This document shows, in pieces, positions 55,280 through 64,000 of a DNA stretch of 64,000 nt. How positions within the stretch are numbered: position 1 is the first letter of the stretch; every line of letters begins with the position of its first letter. Made by a program: the position numbers and the translations under genes. Origin of the DNA: an uncultured Selenomonas sp. (GTDB lineage Bacteria; Bacillota; Negativicutes; Selenomonadales; Selenomonadaceae); the NCBI GenBank assembly GCA_905372355.1, contig CAJPOT010000009.1, forward strand, positions 1-64,000. The letters are read 5' to 3'. The notes under the pieces are model-generated. The model ran no database searches. It was not told the DNA's origin and worked only from the letters and a program-made list of their open reading frames with translations.

Positions 55280-57061
55280 ATGGATAAAGAACAATTCCTG
55301 CACGTCTATCGCCACTCGTTGGCACATGTGCTTGCAAAGGCCGTTATCGAAGTCTTCGGCAAGGAGACGCAGTACGCCATCGGGCCGGAGATTGCCGACG
55401 GCTTCTACTACGACTTTCTCTTGCCGCGCCCAGCGACGAACGACGACCTCAAGACCATCGAGGAGAAGATGAAGGAAATCTTGAAGCGCAAGGAAGATTG
55501 GAAGCGCGAGGAGATTTCCAAGAAGGCGGCGCTCGAACTTTTCAAGAATCAAAAGTTCAAGGTCGAGCTCATCGAGGATCTGCCCGACGACGAGATCCTC
55601 ACGACATACCGCACGGGCGATGACTTCGTCGACCTGTGCCGTGGGCCGCACGTCGAAAACTCCGCCGCACTATTGTCTGCCGCTTGGCAGCTTCGCTCCA
55701 TGTCCGGCTCCTACTGGCGCGGCGACGAGAAGCGCGACCAGCTCACGCGCATCTATGCCTACGCCTTCCCGACGAAGGAGGAGCTCAAGGCGCACCTCGC
55801 GTTCATCAAGGACGCGCAGGAGCGCGACCACAAGAAGATCGGGCCGCAGCTCGACCTCTTCATGTTCGATGAAACGGCGCCCGGCATGCCCTACTGGCTG
55901 CCGCGCGGCTGGAAGCTCTTCAACGCGCTGCTGGAATTCTGGCGCGGCATTCACGAGGCGCATGGCTATCAGGAAGTTTCCGCACCCGTCATCAACAACA
56001 AGCGCCTGTGGGTCACGAGCGGCCACTGGGCGCACTACAAGGAAAACATGTTCCTGATTCCCGGCGCGGACGGCGACATCGAAGCGGACGACACCTTCGC
56101 GATCAAGCCGATGAACTGCCCGAACGCCATCAAGATCTACCAGCGCAAGACGCGCTCCTACCGCGATCTGCCGATTCGCTACAACACGGTCGACGTCATC
56201 CACCGCAAGGAGAAGTCGGGCGAGCTCAACGGCCTTTTCCGCGTGCAGCTCTTCCGTCAGGACGACGACCACACCTTCCTCATGGAAGACCAGATTGCCG
56301 CTGAGATGGGCGACATCATGGATATCGCTGACGAGATCTATTCGACCCTCGGCATGAGCTGCAAAGCGGAGCTTTCGACGCGCCCCGACGACTTTATGGG
56401 CGACATCGAGACGTGGAATATTGCAGAAAAAGAGCTCAAGGAGATCCTCGACCGCAAGTACGGCGAAGGCAATTACGAAGTCAACGAGGGCGACGGCGCC
56501 TTCTACGGCCCGAAGATTGACCTCAAGATGAAGGACGCGCTCGGCCGCGAGTGGCAGGTCGGTACCTTGCAGCTCGACTTCCAGCTGCCGCAGAACTTCG
56601 ACCTCAAGTACATCGCCAAGGACGGCAGCCACAAGCAGCCCGTCGTGCTGCACCGCGCCATCTTCGGCTCGATGGAGCGCTTCATCGGCGTCCTCATCGA
56701 AAACTTCAAGGGCGCATTCCCCTTCTGGCTCAGCCCCGTGCAGGTCGGCATCGTGCCGATCCGCCCCGAGCACAACGACTACGCCAAGAAGGTCGCGCAG
56801 AAGCTCTTCAAGAGCCGCGTGCGCTTCGAGGTCGACTACGCCGACAAGAACATGCGTGAGAAGATCAAGGGCTTCAAGCACTACAAGGATCCCTACATCC
56901 TCGTCTTAGGCGACAAGGAAGCCGAGGAAAACACCGTCTCCATCAACGTGCGCGGCACGAACGAGCAGCTCAAAGATGTGCCGCTCGACACCTTCATCGA
57001 AATGTGCCGCACGATGAACGAAGAGCACAGCCTGGAGCTTCTGACGAAGATTCCCGGGTAA
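55280..57061 (+). CDS. thrS: Threonyl-tRNA synthetase lacking the TGS domain
   Basis: A 593-residue class II synthetase charging tRNA-Thr. The start MDKEQFLHVYRHSLAHVLAKA at 55280 (after AAAGGGG) opens directly with the N2 editing domain (HSLAH), so the usual N-terminal TGS domain of about 60 residues is missing. Zinc ligands are kept: Cys in KPMNCPNAI, His in DDDHTFL and His in VVLHRAIFGSMERF. Motif 2 is unusual (HRKEKSGELNGLFRVQLFRQDD where most have HRYEPSGALHGLxRVRGFTQDD). It may be one of two ThrRS forms in the cell. Confidence 0.93.
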   Translation: MDKEQFLHVYRHSLAHVLAKAVIEVFGKETQYAIGPEIADGFYYDFLLPRPATNDDLKTIEEKMKEILKRKEDWKREEISKKAALELFKNQKFKVELIEDLPDDEILTTYRTGDDFVDLCRGPHVENSAALLSAAWQLRSMSGSYWRGDEKRDQLTRIYAYAFPTKEELKAHLAFIKDAQERDHKKIGPQLDLFMFDETAPGMPYWLPRGWKLFNALLEFWRGIHEAHGYQEVSAPVINNKRLWVTSGHWAHYKENMFLIPGADGDIEADDTFAIKPMNCPNAIKIYQRKTRSYRDLPIRYNTVDVIHRKEKSGELNGLFRVQLFRQDDDHTFLMEDQIAAEMGDIMDIADEIYSTLGMSCKAELSTRPDDFMGDIETWNIAEKELKEILDRKYGEGNYEVNEGDGAFYGPKIDLKMKDALGREWQVGTLQLDFQLPQNFDLKYIAKDGSHKQPVVLHRAIFGSMERFIGVLIENFKGAFPFWLSPVQVGIVPIRPEHNDYAKKVAQKLFKSRVRFEVDYADKNMREKIKGFKHYKDPYILVLGDKEAEENTVSINVRGTNEQLKDVPLDTFIEMCRTMNEEHSLELLTKIPG

Positions 57062-57084
57062 GCTCTCGCACAAACACATAACAC

Positions 57085-57128
57085 AAAATGCCCCACCCGC
57101 CGCAAAATGCGGCAGATGGGGCATTTTT
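57085..57128. terminator. Bidirectional terminator between thrS and comF
   Basis: AAAATGCCCCA and GCCGCA pair with TGCGGC and TGGGGCATTTT around a short loop. It serves convergent thrS and comF. Confidence 0.85.
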
Positions 57129-57179
57129 ATATGCTTGCGCAGCTGAATCATGCATCAACACGATGCAAGCATCCCTATT

Positions 57180-57869
57180 CTAGCTTCGGTCGCTCGCCAG
57201 CGCCAGTGCATACACAGAGCCTGCGCCCGCCTTTTTCAGCACGGCGGCGCAAGACGTGAGCGTCGCCCCCGTCGTCAGGATGTCGTCGAGCAGCACGATG
57301 CTTTTCCCCGCAAGTTCTCCCGCGCCGCCTTTCCCCGCCTCGGAGAGGGAGAACGCGCCGCACACATTTTTCCTGCGCTCCTTCTCACCCAAGCCGTACT
57401 GCGGCGCAGTCGAGCGCATTCGCGTCAGCAAGGGGCGTGCGGGGATGCCCTTCGTCTTGAGCCAAGCGGCGAAGATCAGCTCGGCCTGATTGAAGCCGCG
57501 CTCCTTCTCGCGTGCTTCATGGAGCGGCACATAGACGGCAAGATCGGCGGCGAGAAATTGCTCCGGCAATTTCGCCGCCGCCAGAGCCGCATGGATGTAG
57601 GGCAGGACGCCGCGCCTGCCGCGATACTTGAGGTCACGAACGAGCGTGCCGAGCGCGCCGCCGTAGAAGCCGACCGCCCACGCATCATCGAGCGCGGCGA
57701 GCGCTTCTGCCGAAAGTGCGAGGCGATGCGGTCGCACCGTGCGCGAAAGGCAGGGCGCGCACCAGCCGCCGCGCCTCTCGCAGTAAGCGCCGCAGGACGG
57801 GCAGCGCGCGGGAAAGACGACGGAAGATACGGCGTCCGCCAAGGCGGCGAGCCATGCCGCGCCCCTCAC
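57180..57869 (-). CDS. comF: ComF-family phosphoribosyltransferase-like protein
   Basis: A 229-residue protein with an N-terminal zinc ribbon (CPSCGAYCERRGGWCAPC) and a type I phosphoribosyltransferase fold (RGFNQAELI, then VLLDDILTTGATLTSC). ComF proteins help single-stranded DNA uptake in naturally competent bacteria. It starts 4 nt inside the end of recD2, forming an ATGA overlap, so the two are coupled. A competence link is inferred from the family only. Confidence 0.9.
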   Translation of the reverse strand: MRGAAWLAALADAVSSVVFPARCPSCGAYCERRGGWCAPCLSRTVRPHRLALSAEALAALDDAWAVGFYGGALGTLVRDLKYRGRRGVLPYIHAALAAAKLPEQFLAADLAVYVPLHEAREKERGFNQAELIFAAWLKTKGIPARPLLTRMRSTAPQYGLGEKERRKNVCGAFSLSEAGKGGAGELAGKSIVLLDDILTTGATLTSCAAVLKKAGAGSVYALALASDRS

Positions 57870-60049
57870 GAGAGCAGCGGACTCTCGCCGCCCGCGCCCG
57901 CAAGCCTCTCGGCGAGCAATGTGTAGCGCCTGCGCGTCTTGTCGTTCGATACCGCCGTGAAGACAGCCGCCTTCGAGCCGAGCAGCACGACCTTCTTCTT
58001 CGCACGCGTCACCGCCGTATAGAGGAGGTTGCGCTGCAGCATGATGTGATGCGCGGCGACGAGCGGCAAGACGATCACGGGGTACTCACTGCCCTGGCTC
58101 TTGTGCACGCTCATGGCGTAGGCGAGCGTGAGCATCATGAGTTCGTTCGGCTCGTAGTCCGCTGTCAGTTCGTCGGAATAGCGCACCTTGACGCCGTCCG
58201 CCGACACCTCGCGGATGAAGCCGATGTCGCCGTTGAACACGCCCTTCGTGTAGTCGTTCTTCGTCTGCATGACCTTGTCGCCGACCCGGAATGTGAGCGT
58301 GCTGTTACGAAACTCCGCCTTTTCGGGCGCGGGCGGGTTGAGCGCCGCCTGCAGGAGGCGGTTCAGATTGTCGACGCCGCACGGCGTGCGGTGCATGGGC
58401 GACAGCACCTGCACATCCTCCAAAGCGTTGAATCCCTCGCGCGGCAATTCCTCGCGGCACAGCGCGACGATGCGCCGCGCCGCCGCCTCCTCGTCGGGCA
58501 TCTCCAGGAACTCGAAATCGCCGCCCGCAGTGAACTGCGGCATGCGCCCGCGATTGATCGCGTGCGCGTTCAGGACGATCGTTCCCTCGCCGCTCTGGCG
58601 AAAGACTTCCTTCAAGCGCACGCTCGGCACAGCGCCCGAGCGCAGGATGTCCTTGAGGACGGAGCCGGGACCGACGGCAGGAAGCTGGTCGACATCGCCG
58701 ACGAGTATGACGCGTGCGCCCTCGGGCACGGCTTCGAGGAAATGCTCCATGAGCACGATGTCCATCATCGACACCTCGTCGAGGATGATAGCGTCGGCGT
58801 CCAGAGGATCGTCCGCGTCCTTCTCGAATACGGGCGAGCCGTCGGCCTCTATGCCGCCCTGTGCGCCCAGAAGCCGATGCACCGTCTCCGCCTTGCGCCC
58901 CGTCGCCTCTGCGAGCCGCTTCGCTGCGCGCCCCGTCGGCGCACCGAGGAGCACGGAGAGCCCCTGGCTCTCAAGAACTGCGATCATGCCGCGCACGACC
59001 GTCGTCTTGCCCGTGCCCGGGCCGCCCGTCAGCACGAAGACCGCATGGTCGAGCACGGCGGCGACAGCCTGCTGCTGCTCTGCGGCGAGCGTGATGCCCG
59101 CCGCCCGCTCCCAGTCGGCGACGATGGCCGCCGCCTTTTCTGCAGGCAGCACGGCAGCCTTCTGCTGCAGGAAGAAAAGCATCTGCGCCGTGCGCTTCTC
59201 CGCGCGGTAGAGCCACGGCGGATAAATGAGCGTCTCCGCGCCGATCTCCTCGAAGGCGAGCCTTTCGGCGGCCAAGGCTTCCTTCAAGACCTCGCGCACC
59301 TCCTCCGTCGGCGTGCCGAGGAGCTTCGCCGCACGCTCCGTCAAAGCGGGCGCAGGGATGCAGCAATGCCCCTGCTGGGAGACGGTGAGGAGCGCGTGGC
59401 CTAGCCCTGCCTCGATGCGTTCCTTGCTGTCCTCGGCGATTCCTGCGCTCTTGGCAATCGCATCCGCTGTCAAAAAGCCGATGCCGGCGACGTCGCGTGC
59501 CAGACGGTACGGATGCTTTTCCATGACCTCGATGGCAAAGGAGCTGTACGTCTCGAAGATGCGTGCGGCATACGCGCCCGAAACGCCGTGCATTTCGAGC
59601 CACAGCATGATCTCTCTGAGCTCCTCCTTCTCCATGTAGGAAGAGTGGATCTTCGCCGCCGTCTTCTTGCCGACGCCCGCGACCTCGGTGAGGCGCGAGG
59701 GCTTCTTCTCGATGATCTCAAGCGTCTCCTTGCCGAACTTCTGCACGAGGCGGTGCGCCATCGCCTCGCCGACGCCCGCGATCGCGCCCGACGCAAGGAA
59801 GCGCTCGATGCCCGCGAGACTCGTCGGCGCAGAAACGCGAAGCGTCGCCGCCTTGAACTGCTCACCGAAGCGCGGGTGCTGTACCCATTCGCCCGAAAGC
59901 GCAATCTCCTGCCCCACGAGCGGTGCGGGCGCGTTCGCCGTCACCGTCACGAGTCCACGCCGCCCCGATGGCCGCAGGCGAAAGACCGTGAACCCCCCCT
60001 CGGGCGCGGCAAAGACGACGCTTTGTGCCGTCCCTTCGAGCGTTTCCAT
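57866..60049 (-). CDS. recD2: RecD2-type 5'-3' DNA helicase
   Basis: A 727-residue SF1B helicase of the RecD-like group that acts without RecBC. It has an N-terminal OB-like domain, helix-hairpin-helix repeats (ASGAIAGVGEAMAHRLV and EVAGVGKKTAAKIH), Walker A LTGGPGTGKTT (about 345), Walker B ILDEVSMMD, GDVDQLPAVGPG and C-terminal SVHKSQGSEYPVIVLPL. ATG 60049 opens METLEGTAQSVVF. It probably functions in DNA repair or recombination. Confidence 0.95.
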   Translation of the reverse strand: METLEGTAQSVVFAAPEGGFTVFRLRPSGRRGLVTVTANAPAPLVGQEIALSGEWVQHPRFGEQFKAATLRVSAPTSLAGIERFLASGAIAGVGEAMAHRLVQKFGKETLEIIEKKPSRLTEVAGVGKKTAAKIHSSYMEKEELREIMLWLEMHGVSGAYAARIFETYSSFAIEVMEKHPYRLARDVAGIGFLTADAIAKSAGIAEDSKERIEAGLGHALLTVSQQGHCCIPAPALTERAAKLLGTPTEEVREVLKEALAAERLAFEEIGAETLIYPPWLYRAEKRTAQMLFFLQQKAAVLPAEKAAAIVADWERAAGITLAAEQQQAVAAVLDHAVFVLTGGPGTGKTTVVRGMIAVLESQGLSVLLGAPTGRAAKRLAEATGRKAETVHRLLGAQGGIEADGSPVFEKDADDPLDADAIILDEVSMMDIVLMEHFLEAVPEGARVILVGDVDQLPAVGPGSVLKDILRSGAVPSVRLKEVFRQSGEGTIVLNAHAINRGRMPQFTAGGDFEFLEMPDEEAAARRIVALCREELPREGFNALEDVQVLSPMHRTPCGVDNLNRLLQAALNPPAPEKAEFRNSTLTFRVGDKVMQTKNDYTKGVFNGDIGFIREVSADGVKVRYSDELTADYEPNELMMLTLAYAMSVHKSQGSEYPVIVLPLVAAHHIMLQRNLLYTAVTRAKKKVVLLGSKAAVFTAVSNDKTRRRYTLLAERLAGAGGESPLLS

Positions 60050-60132
60050 GCTGCACCTCCTGTCCCTTGGCGGCTCTTTTCCTTCCTGCGCTTCGCTCCG
60101 CGCAAAGGCTCAGTCTCGCCGCGGGCATTTCC

Positions 60133-62145
60133 CTAGTCGGCGAGCGCTTCCCAACGCGCGTAGCGCTCCTCGATCTCCTGCTCCTTCGCCGCATACAATT
60201 CGGCGATTTCCGCGCTCTTTTCGGGATCGCCCTGCACCTCGGGTCGGTTCATCTCGAACTCCAATCCCTTGAGTTCCGCCTCCGCCATGGCGATCTCCGC
60301 CTCGGCGCGTGCGAGCATCTCGGTGCGCTTGGCGTCCGACAGAGATGCGAGGCGGCGCTGCTCCTGCTCCTTGCTCCGAGCGGCGCTTTCCTCTGCCGTC
60401 TTAGAAGCAGCTGCACCGCTCGCCGCGCCTGCGGCAGAGCCTGCCGGCTTCGGCGACGCGTCCGACGCCGCACCTGCCGCCCGCCGCCCGACGGAAGCCG
60501 CGCTCTTTTTTGCCGCCTTTTTCGCGCCGCCCGCCCTTTCTTCGGCAGCTTCGGCGGCTTCTTTCTCCTCGATTTCCTTCTTCATGCGGTAGTAGCTGTA
60601 GTTTCCCTCGTACTCGCGCAAACTTCCCGCCGCAAGCTCCGCCGTCGTATTCGCGACCTTGTCGAGGAAGTAGCGGTCATGCGAGACGACGACGAACGTG
60701 CCGGGAAATGCCATCAGCGCCTCTTCGACCGCTTCGCGCGCAGGAATGTCGAGATGGTTCGTCGGCTCGTCGAGCACGAGGAAGTTCGCGCCCGTGAGCA
60801 TGAGCTTGAGGAACGCCAAACGCGCCTGCTCGCCGCCCGAGAGATCGCCAATGCGGCGAAAGACCTCGTCGCCGTGGAAGAGGAACGCGCCGAGGTACTT
60901 GCGCGCCTCGTCCTCTGCGATACCGAAATCGTAGTTGAGCTCGCCAACCAAGGTATTCTCGGGATTCAGCCCCTCATGCTGCTGCGAGAAATAGCCGATC
61001 TTCACGCGGCTGCCGATCTTCACGCGCCCCGTCTGCGCTGCAAGCTCGCCCAGAAGCACGCGCAGAAGCGTCGTCTTGCCCGCGCCGTTCGGGCCGACGA
61101 TGGCGATACCGTCGCCCTTGCGGACCAGCAAGGAGAGATGCGAAAACACGGCGCGGCTGCCAAAAGCGAAGGTCACATCCTCCAATTCCGCCACGCGGTC
61201 GGCGCACTCGGCAGGCGGATGAAAGGCGAAGTAGCTGAAGCTCGCCTTCTCCGCCGGCAGCACGATGCGTTCCATACGGCGCAGTTGGCTCTCGCGCCCG
61301 CGCGCCTGCTTCGCCTTGATGCCCGCGCGATAGCGGCGGATGTACTCCTCCGTGCGCTTGATGTGCTCCTGCTGCTTCTCGTAGGCGGCGAGCAGCGACT
61401 TCTGCCGCTCGGCATGCACCTTCTGAAAGTAGCTGTAATTTCCCGCGTACGCGGTCACCGTGCCGCCTGAAAGGTCGAGGATGTGCGTCGCCACGCGGTC
61501 GAGGAAGAAGCGGTCATGCGAGATGATGATGACGCCGCCCGCATACTCCTGCAGGAAGCCTTCGAGCCACTCGATCATCTTGATGTCGAGATGGTTCGTC
61601 GGCTCATCGAGAAAAAGGAAATCCGGCTCGCGCAGCAGCGCCTTCGCGAGACATATTCGCGTCCTCTGCCCGCCCGAGAAGTGATGCACATCCTTCTCGA
61701 AGTCTTCCGCCGTGAAGCCTAGGCCGAAGGCAACGCGGCGGATGCGGCTCTCGAACGAATAGCCGCCGAGCCGCTCGAACTCGTCGACGACGCGCCCGTA
61801 GAGTGCGAGCTTCTCCTCGCTCGATGCGGCGGCAATCTCCTTTTCCAATGCACGCTTCTTCTCGCCGAGGTCGATGACGTCGGCAAAGGCACGGCGAAAC
61901 TCCTCGTAGAGCGTGCCCTCGCCGAACGCCGCCTGCTGCTCGACGTAGCCGATCGCCGCGCCGTCGTCGAGCTGCACGCTTCCGGCATCCGCCTCTTCCT
62001 CGCCCAGGAGGCAGCGCATCAAGGTCGTCTTGCCCGCGCCGTTCGCGCCGACAAGACCCGCGCGTTCGCCGCGGCGCACCTCAAAGGTCACATCATGGAA
62101 AATCTCTTTCACGCCAAACGATTTGGCAAGCCCGACTGCCTTCAC
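60133..62145 (-). CDS. ABC-F family ATPase
   Basis: A 670-residue soluble protein with two ABC domains (Walker A GANGAGKTTLMR and GPNGAGKTTLLR; signatures FSGGQRTRICLAKALL and LSGGEQARLAFLKLML; Walker B LFLDEPTNHLD and LVLDEPTNHLD). A P-site tRNA-interaction linker lies between them, and a C-terminal Ala/Glu/Lys-rich coiled coil (about 530-670) follows. ABC-F proteins act on ribosomes as translation factors or antibiotic-protection factors. The layout is closest to YdiF/Uup housekeeping types. Confidence 0.93.
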   Translation of the reverse strand: MKAVGLAKSFGVKEIFHDVTFEVRRGERAGLVGANGAGKTTLMRCLLGEEEADAGSVQLDDGAAIGYVEQQAAFGEGTLYEEFRRAFADVIDLGEKKRALEKEIAAASSEEKLALYGRVVDEFERLGGYSFESRIRRVAFGLGFTAEDFEKDVHHFSGGQRTRICLAKALLREPDFLFLDEPTNHLDIKMIEWLEGFLQEYAGGVIIISHDRFFLDRVATHILDLSGGTVTAYAGNYSYFQKVHAERQKSLLAAYEKQQEHIKRTEEYIRRYRAGIKAKQARGRESQLRRMERIVLPAEKASFSYFAFHPPAECADRVAELEDVTFAFGSRAVFSHLSLLVRKGDGIAIVGPNGAGKTTLLRVLLGELAAQTGRVKIGSRVKIGYFSQQHEGLNPENTLVGELNYDFGIAEDEARKYLGAFLFHGDEVFRRIGDLSGGEQARLAFLKLMLTGANFLVLDEPTNHLDIPAREAVEEALMAFPGTFVVVSHDRYFLDKVANTTAELAAGSLREYEGNYSYYRMKKEIEEKEAAEAAEERAGGAKKAAKKSAASVGRRAAGAASDASPKPAGSAAGAASGAAASKTAEESAARSKEQEQRRLASLSDAKRTEMLARAEAEIAMAEAELKGLEFEMNRPEVQGDPEKSAEIAELYAAKEQEIEERYARWEALAD

Positions 62146-62210
62146 CTAAAACTCCCTTTTCCCCATGGCGCACGCATACGTTTCGCCCCCATCTGCACAC
62201 AGCGAGGGAC

Positions 62211-62284
62211 TTTAGGAATCACTGATAAATTCAGCCATCCATCTTCGCACATCTGAACGACCTCATTTTATCAGCGTTCCTTTT
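62211..62284. mobile_element. Internally deleted MITE-like element
   Basis: The 74-bp segment starts TTTAGGAATCACTGATAAAT followed by TCAGCCATCCATCTTC and ends ATTTTATCAGCGTTCC. Both ends match the 287-bp element at 23475-23761 (in reverse) while the centre is gone. It lies between the ABC-F and LCP genes. Confidence 0.6.
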
Positions 62285-62324
62285 CATCCGTGCTTCCCTG
62301 ACAACAATGATTTGCAAAATAATC

Positions 62325-63647
62325 TTATCGCTTCACATAATCCCTGCCGATGTTCACGAGCGCCTCGTCCTTCGCGCCGCCCTCCATGAGGATGCACGGA
62401 AACGGCATGCCGTAGAAGAGGTCTACCGTCCTGCCGGCCGCCGTGATCGTCGTCTGCGCTCGGTCGCTCCTCTTGCCCGTCTCGACGCTGCGGATGACGA
62501 AGCCCTTCGCCTGCAGGATCGCCGCGACCTCCGCTCCCGCGCCCGTGATGCCGCTCGAATTGACGACCGTGACGACGACCGCGCTCGGTGCGGGCGGCTT
62601 CGTCGGCTCTTCCTTCTTCTTTGCCGCGCTCTCGCCCGCTGCATCGCCGCCCGCCGCTTTTTCGCCCGACTGCGGCCCGGCATCGTCGAAGCGGAAGCCC
62701 TCGGGCATTTCCGCCTTGTACTTCGCCGCATAGCTCTCAGCGCGCTCCGCCGCCTCGCCTGCAAACGGGACGCCCGCCGCGCGCGCCGCCATGCGGCGGA
62801 TCTCCACGATGTCGGGAATCCAATAGCTGACGCCCTTGAACCAAGCGGGATTGCCCGGCGCCATCTCCGCCGTGAGTCCCTGCTCCTGCACCTTCTTCAT
62901 GATCTGCAGGAACTTGATCATGTCGCTCGTGTCGAGGTCAGTCTTGACGCTCTTCGCCACTTCGCTCACGATCTCAGGCAGCTTCGCGAAGATCTCGGGC
63001 GTGGTCACCTTCTGCAGAACCGCACGCATGAAGCGCTGCTGGCGGCGAATGCGCCCGATGTCGCCCTCCATGTCACGATAGCGCACATACTCGATTGCTT
63101 TCTTGCCCGTCATGTGCTGCATGCCCGGGTAGATGTCGATGACGAGTCCACCATCGTCATCCCAAGGGTCTTCGTAGTACATGCGCTTCTCCACGTCGAT
63201 GTCGATGCCGTCCAAGGCGTCGATGATGCGCTCGAAGGCATGCACGTCGATGAGGATATAATAGTCCATCGGCACGTCAAGCAGCTGCTCAAGCGTCTTC
63301 TTCGTCAGCGCGTAGCCGCCGTAGGCGTAGGCAGCATTGATCTTGTCGTAGCCCGCCCCCTCGATGGCAACGCGCGTATCGCGCGGAATCGAAAGCAGCG
63401 ATGCCGTCCCCTTCTCGGGATCGACCGTCGCGACCATCAAGGTGTCGCTTCGCCCCACATCGTCCTTTCGCTCATCGACGCCCAAGATCATCACGTGGAT
63501 CTCGGAACTTCCTGCGATCATGCCGTCCGCCGTCGTGCGGCGCGCAAGACCGCCGCCGAAAAAATGCACCGCAGCCGCCGCGACTGCAGCGACGAGCAAG
63601 ACGGCAACGAGGATCCCAATGCGCCGATAACTGCGCTTCTGCTCCAA
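62325..63647 (-). CDS. LytR-CpsA-Psr (LCP) family protein
   Basis: A protein of about 440 residues with a short cytosolic tail, one TM helix (IGILVAVLLVAAVAAAAVHFF) and an extracytoplasmic LCP domain (VMILGVDERKDDVGRSDTLMV, SIPRDTRV, the Arg pair in YVRYRDMEGDIGRIRRQQRF). A LytR C-terminal domain follows (VVVTVVNSSGITGAGAEVAAIL). LCP enzymes transfer glycopolymers from lipid carriers to the cell wall. The chosen TTG start at 63647 follows GGGGAA; ATG 63707 is an alternative without a ribosome site. A start at 63764 lies upstream of the predicted promoter and is unlikely. Confidence 0.88.
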   Translation of the reverse strand: MEQKRSYRRIGILVAVLLVAAVAAAAVHFFGGGLARRTTADGMIAGSSEIHVMILGVDERKDDVGRSDTLMVATVDPEKGTASLLSIPRDTRVAIEGAGYDKINAAYAYGGYALTKKTLEQLLDVPMDYYILIDVHAFERIIDALDGIDIDVEKRMYYEDPWDDDGGLVIDIYPGMQHMTGKKAIEYVRYRDMEGDIGRIRRQQRFMRAVLQKVTTPEIFAKLPEIVSEVAKSVKTDLDTSDMIKFLQIMKKVQEQGLTAEMAPGNPAWFKGVSYWIPDIVEIRRMAARAAGVPFAGEAAERAESYAAKYKAEMPEGFRFDDAGPQSGEKAAGGDAAGESAAKKKEEPTKPPAPSAVVVTVVNSSGITGAGAEVAAILQAKGFVIRSVETGKRSDRAQTTITAAGRTVDLFYGMPFPCILMEGGAKDEALVNIGRDYVKR

Positions 63648-63722
63648 AACTTCCCCTGCTTTCCTTATCGAATACAGACAGCTGCCGCCGTCTGCCTTCA
63701 TACTCATATAGTTCAATACAGC

Positions 63723-63751
63723 AGTATAGCAAAAAAAGCCCGAAGCCGCAA
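63723..63751 (-). promoter_or_regulatory. LCP gene promoter
   Basis: On the minus strand TTGCGG is followed after 17 nt by TATACT (63728-63723). This gives a start near 63716. Confidence 0.5.
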
Positions 63752-63775
63752 TAAAAGGGCGCAAGAGGAGAAATG

Positions 63776-63804
63776 TTGACCAATTATCAATTAATTGCTA
63801 TAAT
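63776..63804 (+). promoter_or_regulatory. Promoter of the surface-protein gene at the window edge
   Basis: TTGACC (63776-63781), a 17-nt AT-rich spacer and a perfect TATAAT (63799-63804). AAAGGAGGA lies just before the ATG at 63865. Confidence 0.75.
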
Positions 63805-63864
63805 GAATCCAAAAGTCCAAATTATGCAAAAGTCTTGGGTTTTTAGTCCTAAAGGAGGAAAATA

Positions 63865-64000
63865 ATGTTCAACAAAAAATCTTCGCGTCCTTCGCTGGCG
63901 CTTTTCGTCGCGCTCGCCCTCGGCAGCGGCGCGTTGCTTGCACCATCAGCGGCGGGCGCTGCCGATGTCAATGGGCAGAATGTGGAGATTGACGATGCAC
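63865..64000 (+). CDS. N-terminus of a secreted surface protein (cut by the window)
   Basis: The first 45 codons encode MFNKKSSRPSLALFVALALG, then a signal peptide that ends around PSAAGAAD, and a mature start DVNGQNVEIDDA. A strong promoter and Shine-Dalgarno indicate high expression. Similar leaders precede large autotransporter or adhesin-like proteins in Selenomonas relatives, but the body of the gene is outside the window. Confidence 0.75.
   Translation, partial: MFNKKSSRPSLALFVALALGSGALLAPSAAGAADVNGQNVEIDDA

Overview
The window reads as a chromosomal segment of a high-GC member of the Negativicutes, most likely Selenomonas or a close relative. Gene content and Shine-Dalgarno usage are Firmicute-like (GyrA, AroF/PheA, CobA-HemD fusion, CymR-like Rrf2). 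At the right edge a long signal peptide opens what looks like a large diderm surface protein. This assignment is inferred from gene content; no rRNA is present.

Layout. 1-4.5 kb: dispersed repeats, glutaredoxin/thioredoxin reductase, a DUF134-NifX-His-rich fusion, and a HipA-like kinase island with small paralogous ORFs. 4.6-17 kb: a complete type I-C CRISPR-Cas system on the minus strand (cas3, cas5c, cas8c, cas7c, cas4, cas1, cas2, leader, then 64 repeats with 63 spacers), with an ADP-ribosylglycohydrolase gene in front of cas3. 18-28 kb: a YgjP-type metallopeptidase, gyrA and three chemoreceptor paralogues that have exchanged sequence. 28-35 kb: aroF-pheA, cysK, an Rrf2 regulator, mop, SemiSWEET and two secreted paralogues. 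35-40 kb: a branched-chain amino-acid ABC operon (livKHMGF) and a CBS-ACT protein. 40-42 kb: a likely type I toxin-antitoxin locus, a lone XRE protein, DUF488 and a small secreted protein. 42-47 kb: a purine-type permease, dapF with a small ORF under CsoR-like operators, and gdhA. 47-54 kb: a heme/siroheme operon (precorrin-2 dehydrogenase, hemA, hemC, cobA-hemD, hemB, hemL). 54-64 kb: fic, a TGS-less thrS, comF, recD2, an ABC-F ATPase, an LCP protein and the start of a surface protein.

Main discovery candidate. The 353-bp gap between cas3 and cas5 holds what looks like a solitary crRNA-like RNA gene (plus strand, about 14577-14670). It has its own promoter, a diverged CRISPR repeat that keeps the stem-loop and 10 of 11 handle bases, a spacer-like segment and a terminator. 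The first 11 spacer bases match a site just inside the cas5-cas2 promoter, next to a TTC PAM. Position 12, which type I complexes flip out, mismatches, and positions 13-16 match again. This is the architecture expected of a Cascade-guided autorepressor of the cas operon (CreR-like). Its promoter appears to be recruited from a dispersed repeat family found elsewhere in the window.

Other points of note are a 23-residue hydrophobic peptide gene with a convergent antisense RNA, two CRISPR spacers that sample the same protein segment with synonymous differences, alternating blocks of repeat alleles in the array, MITE-like elements, and a promoter flanked by two CsoR-type operators. All functional calls rest on motif and family recognition by eye; no searches were run.
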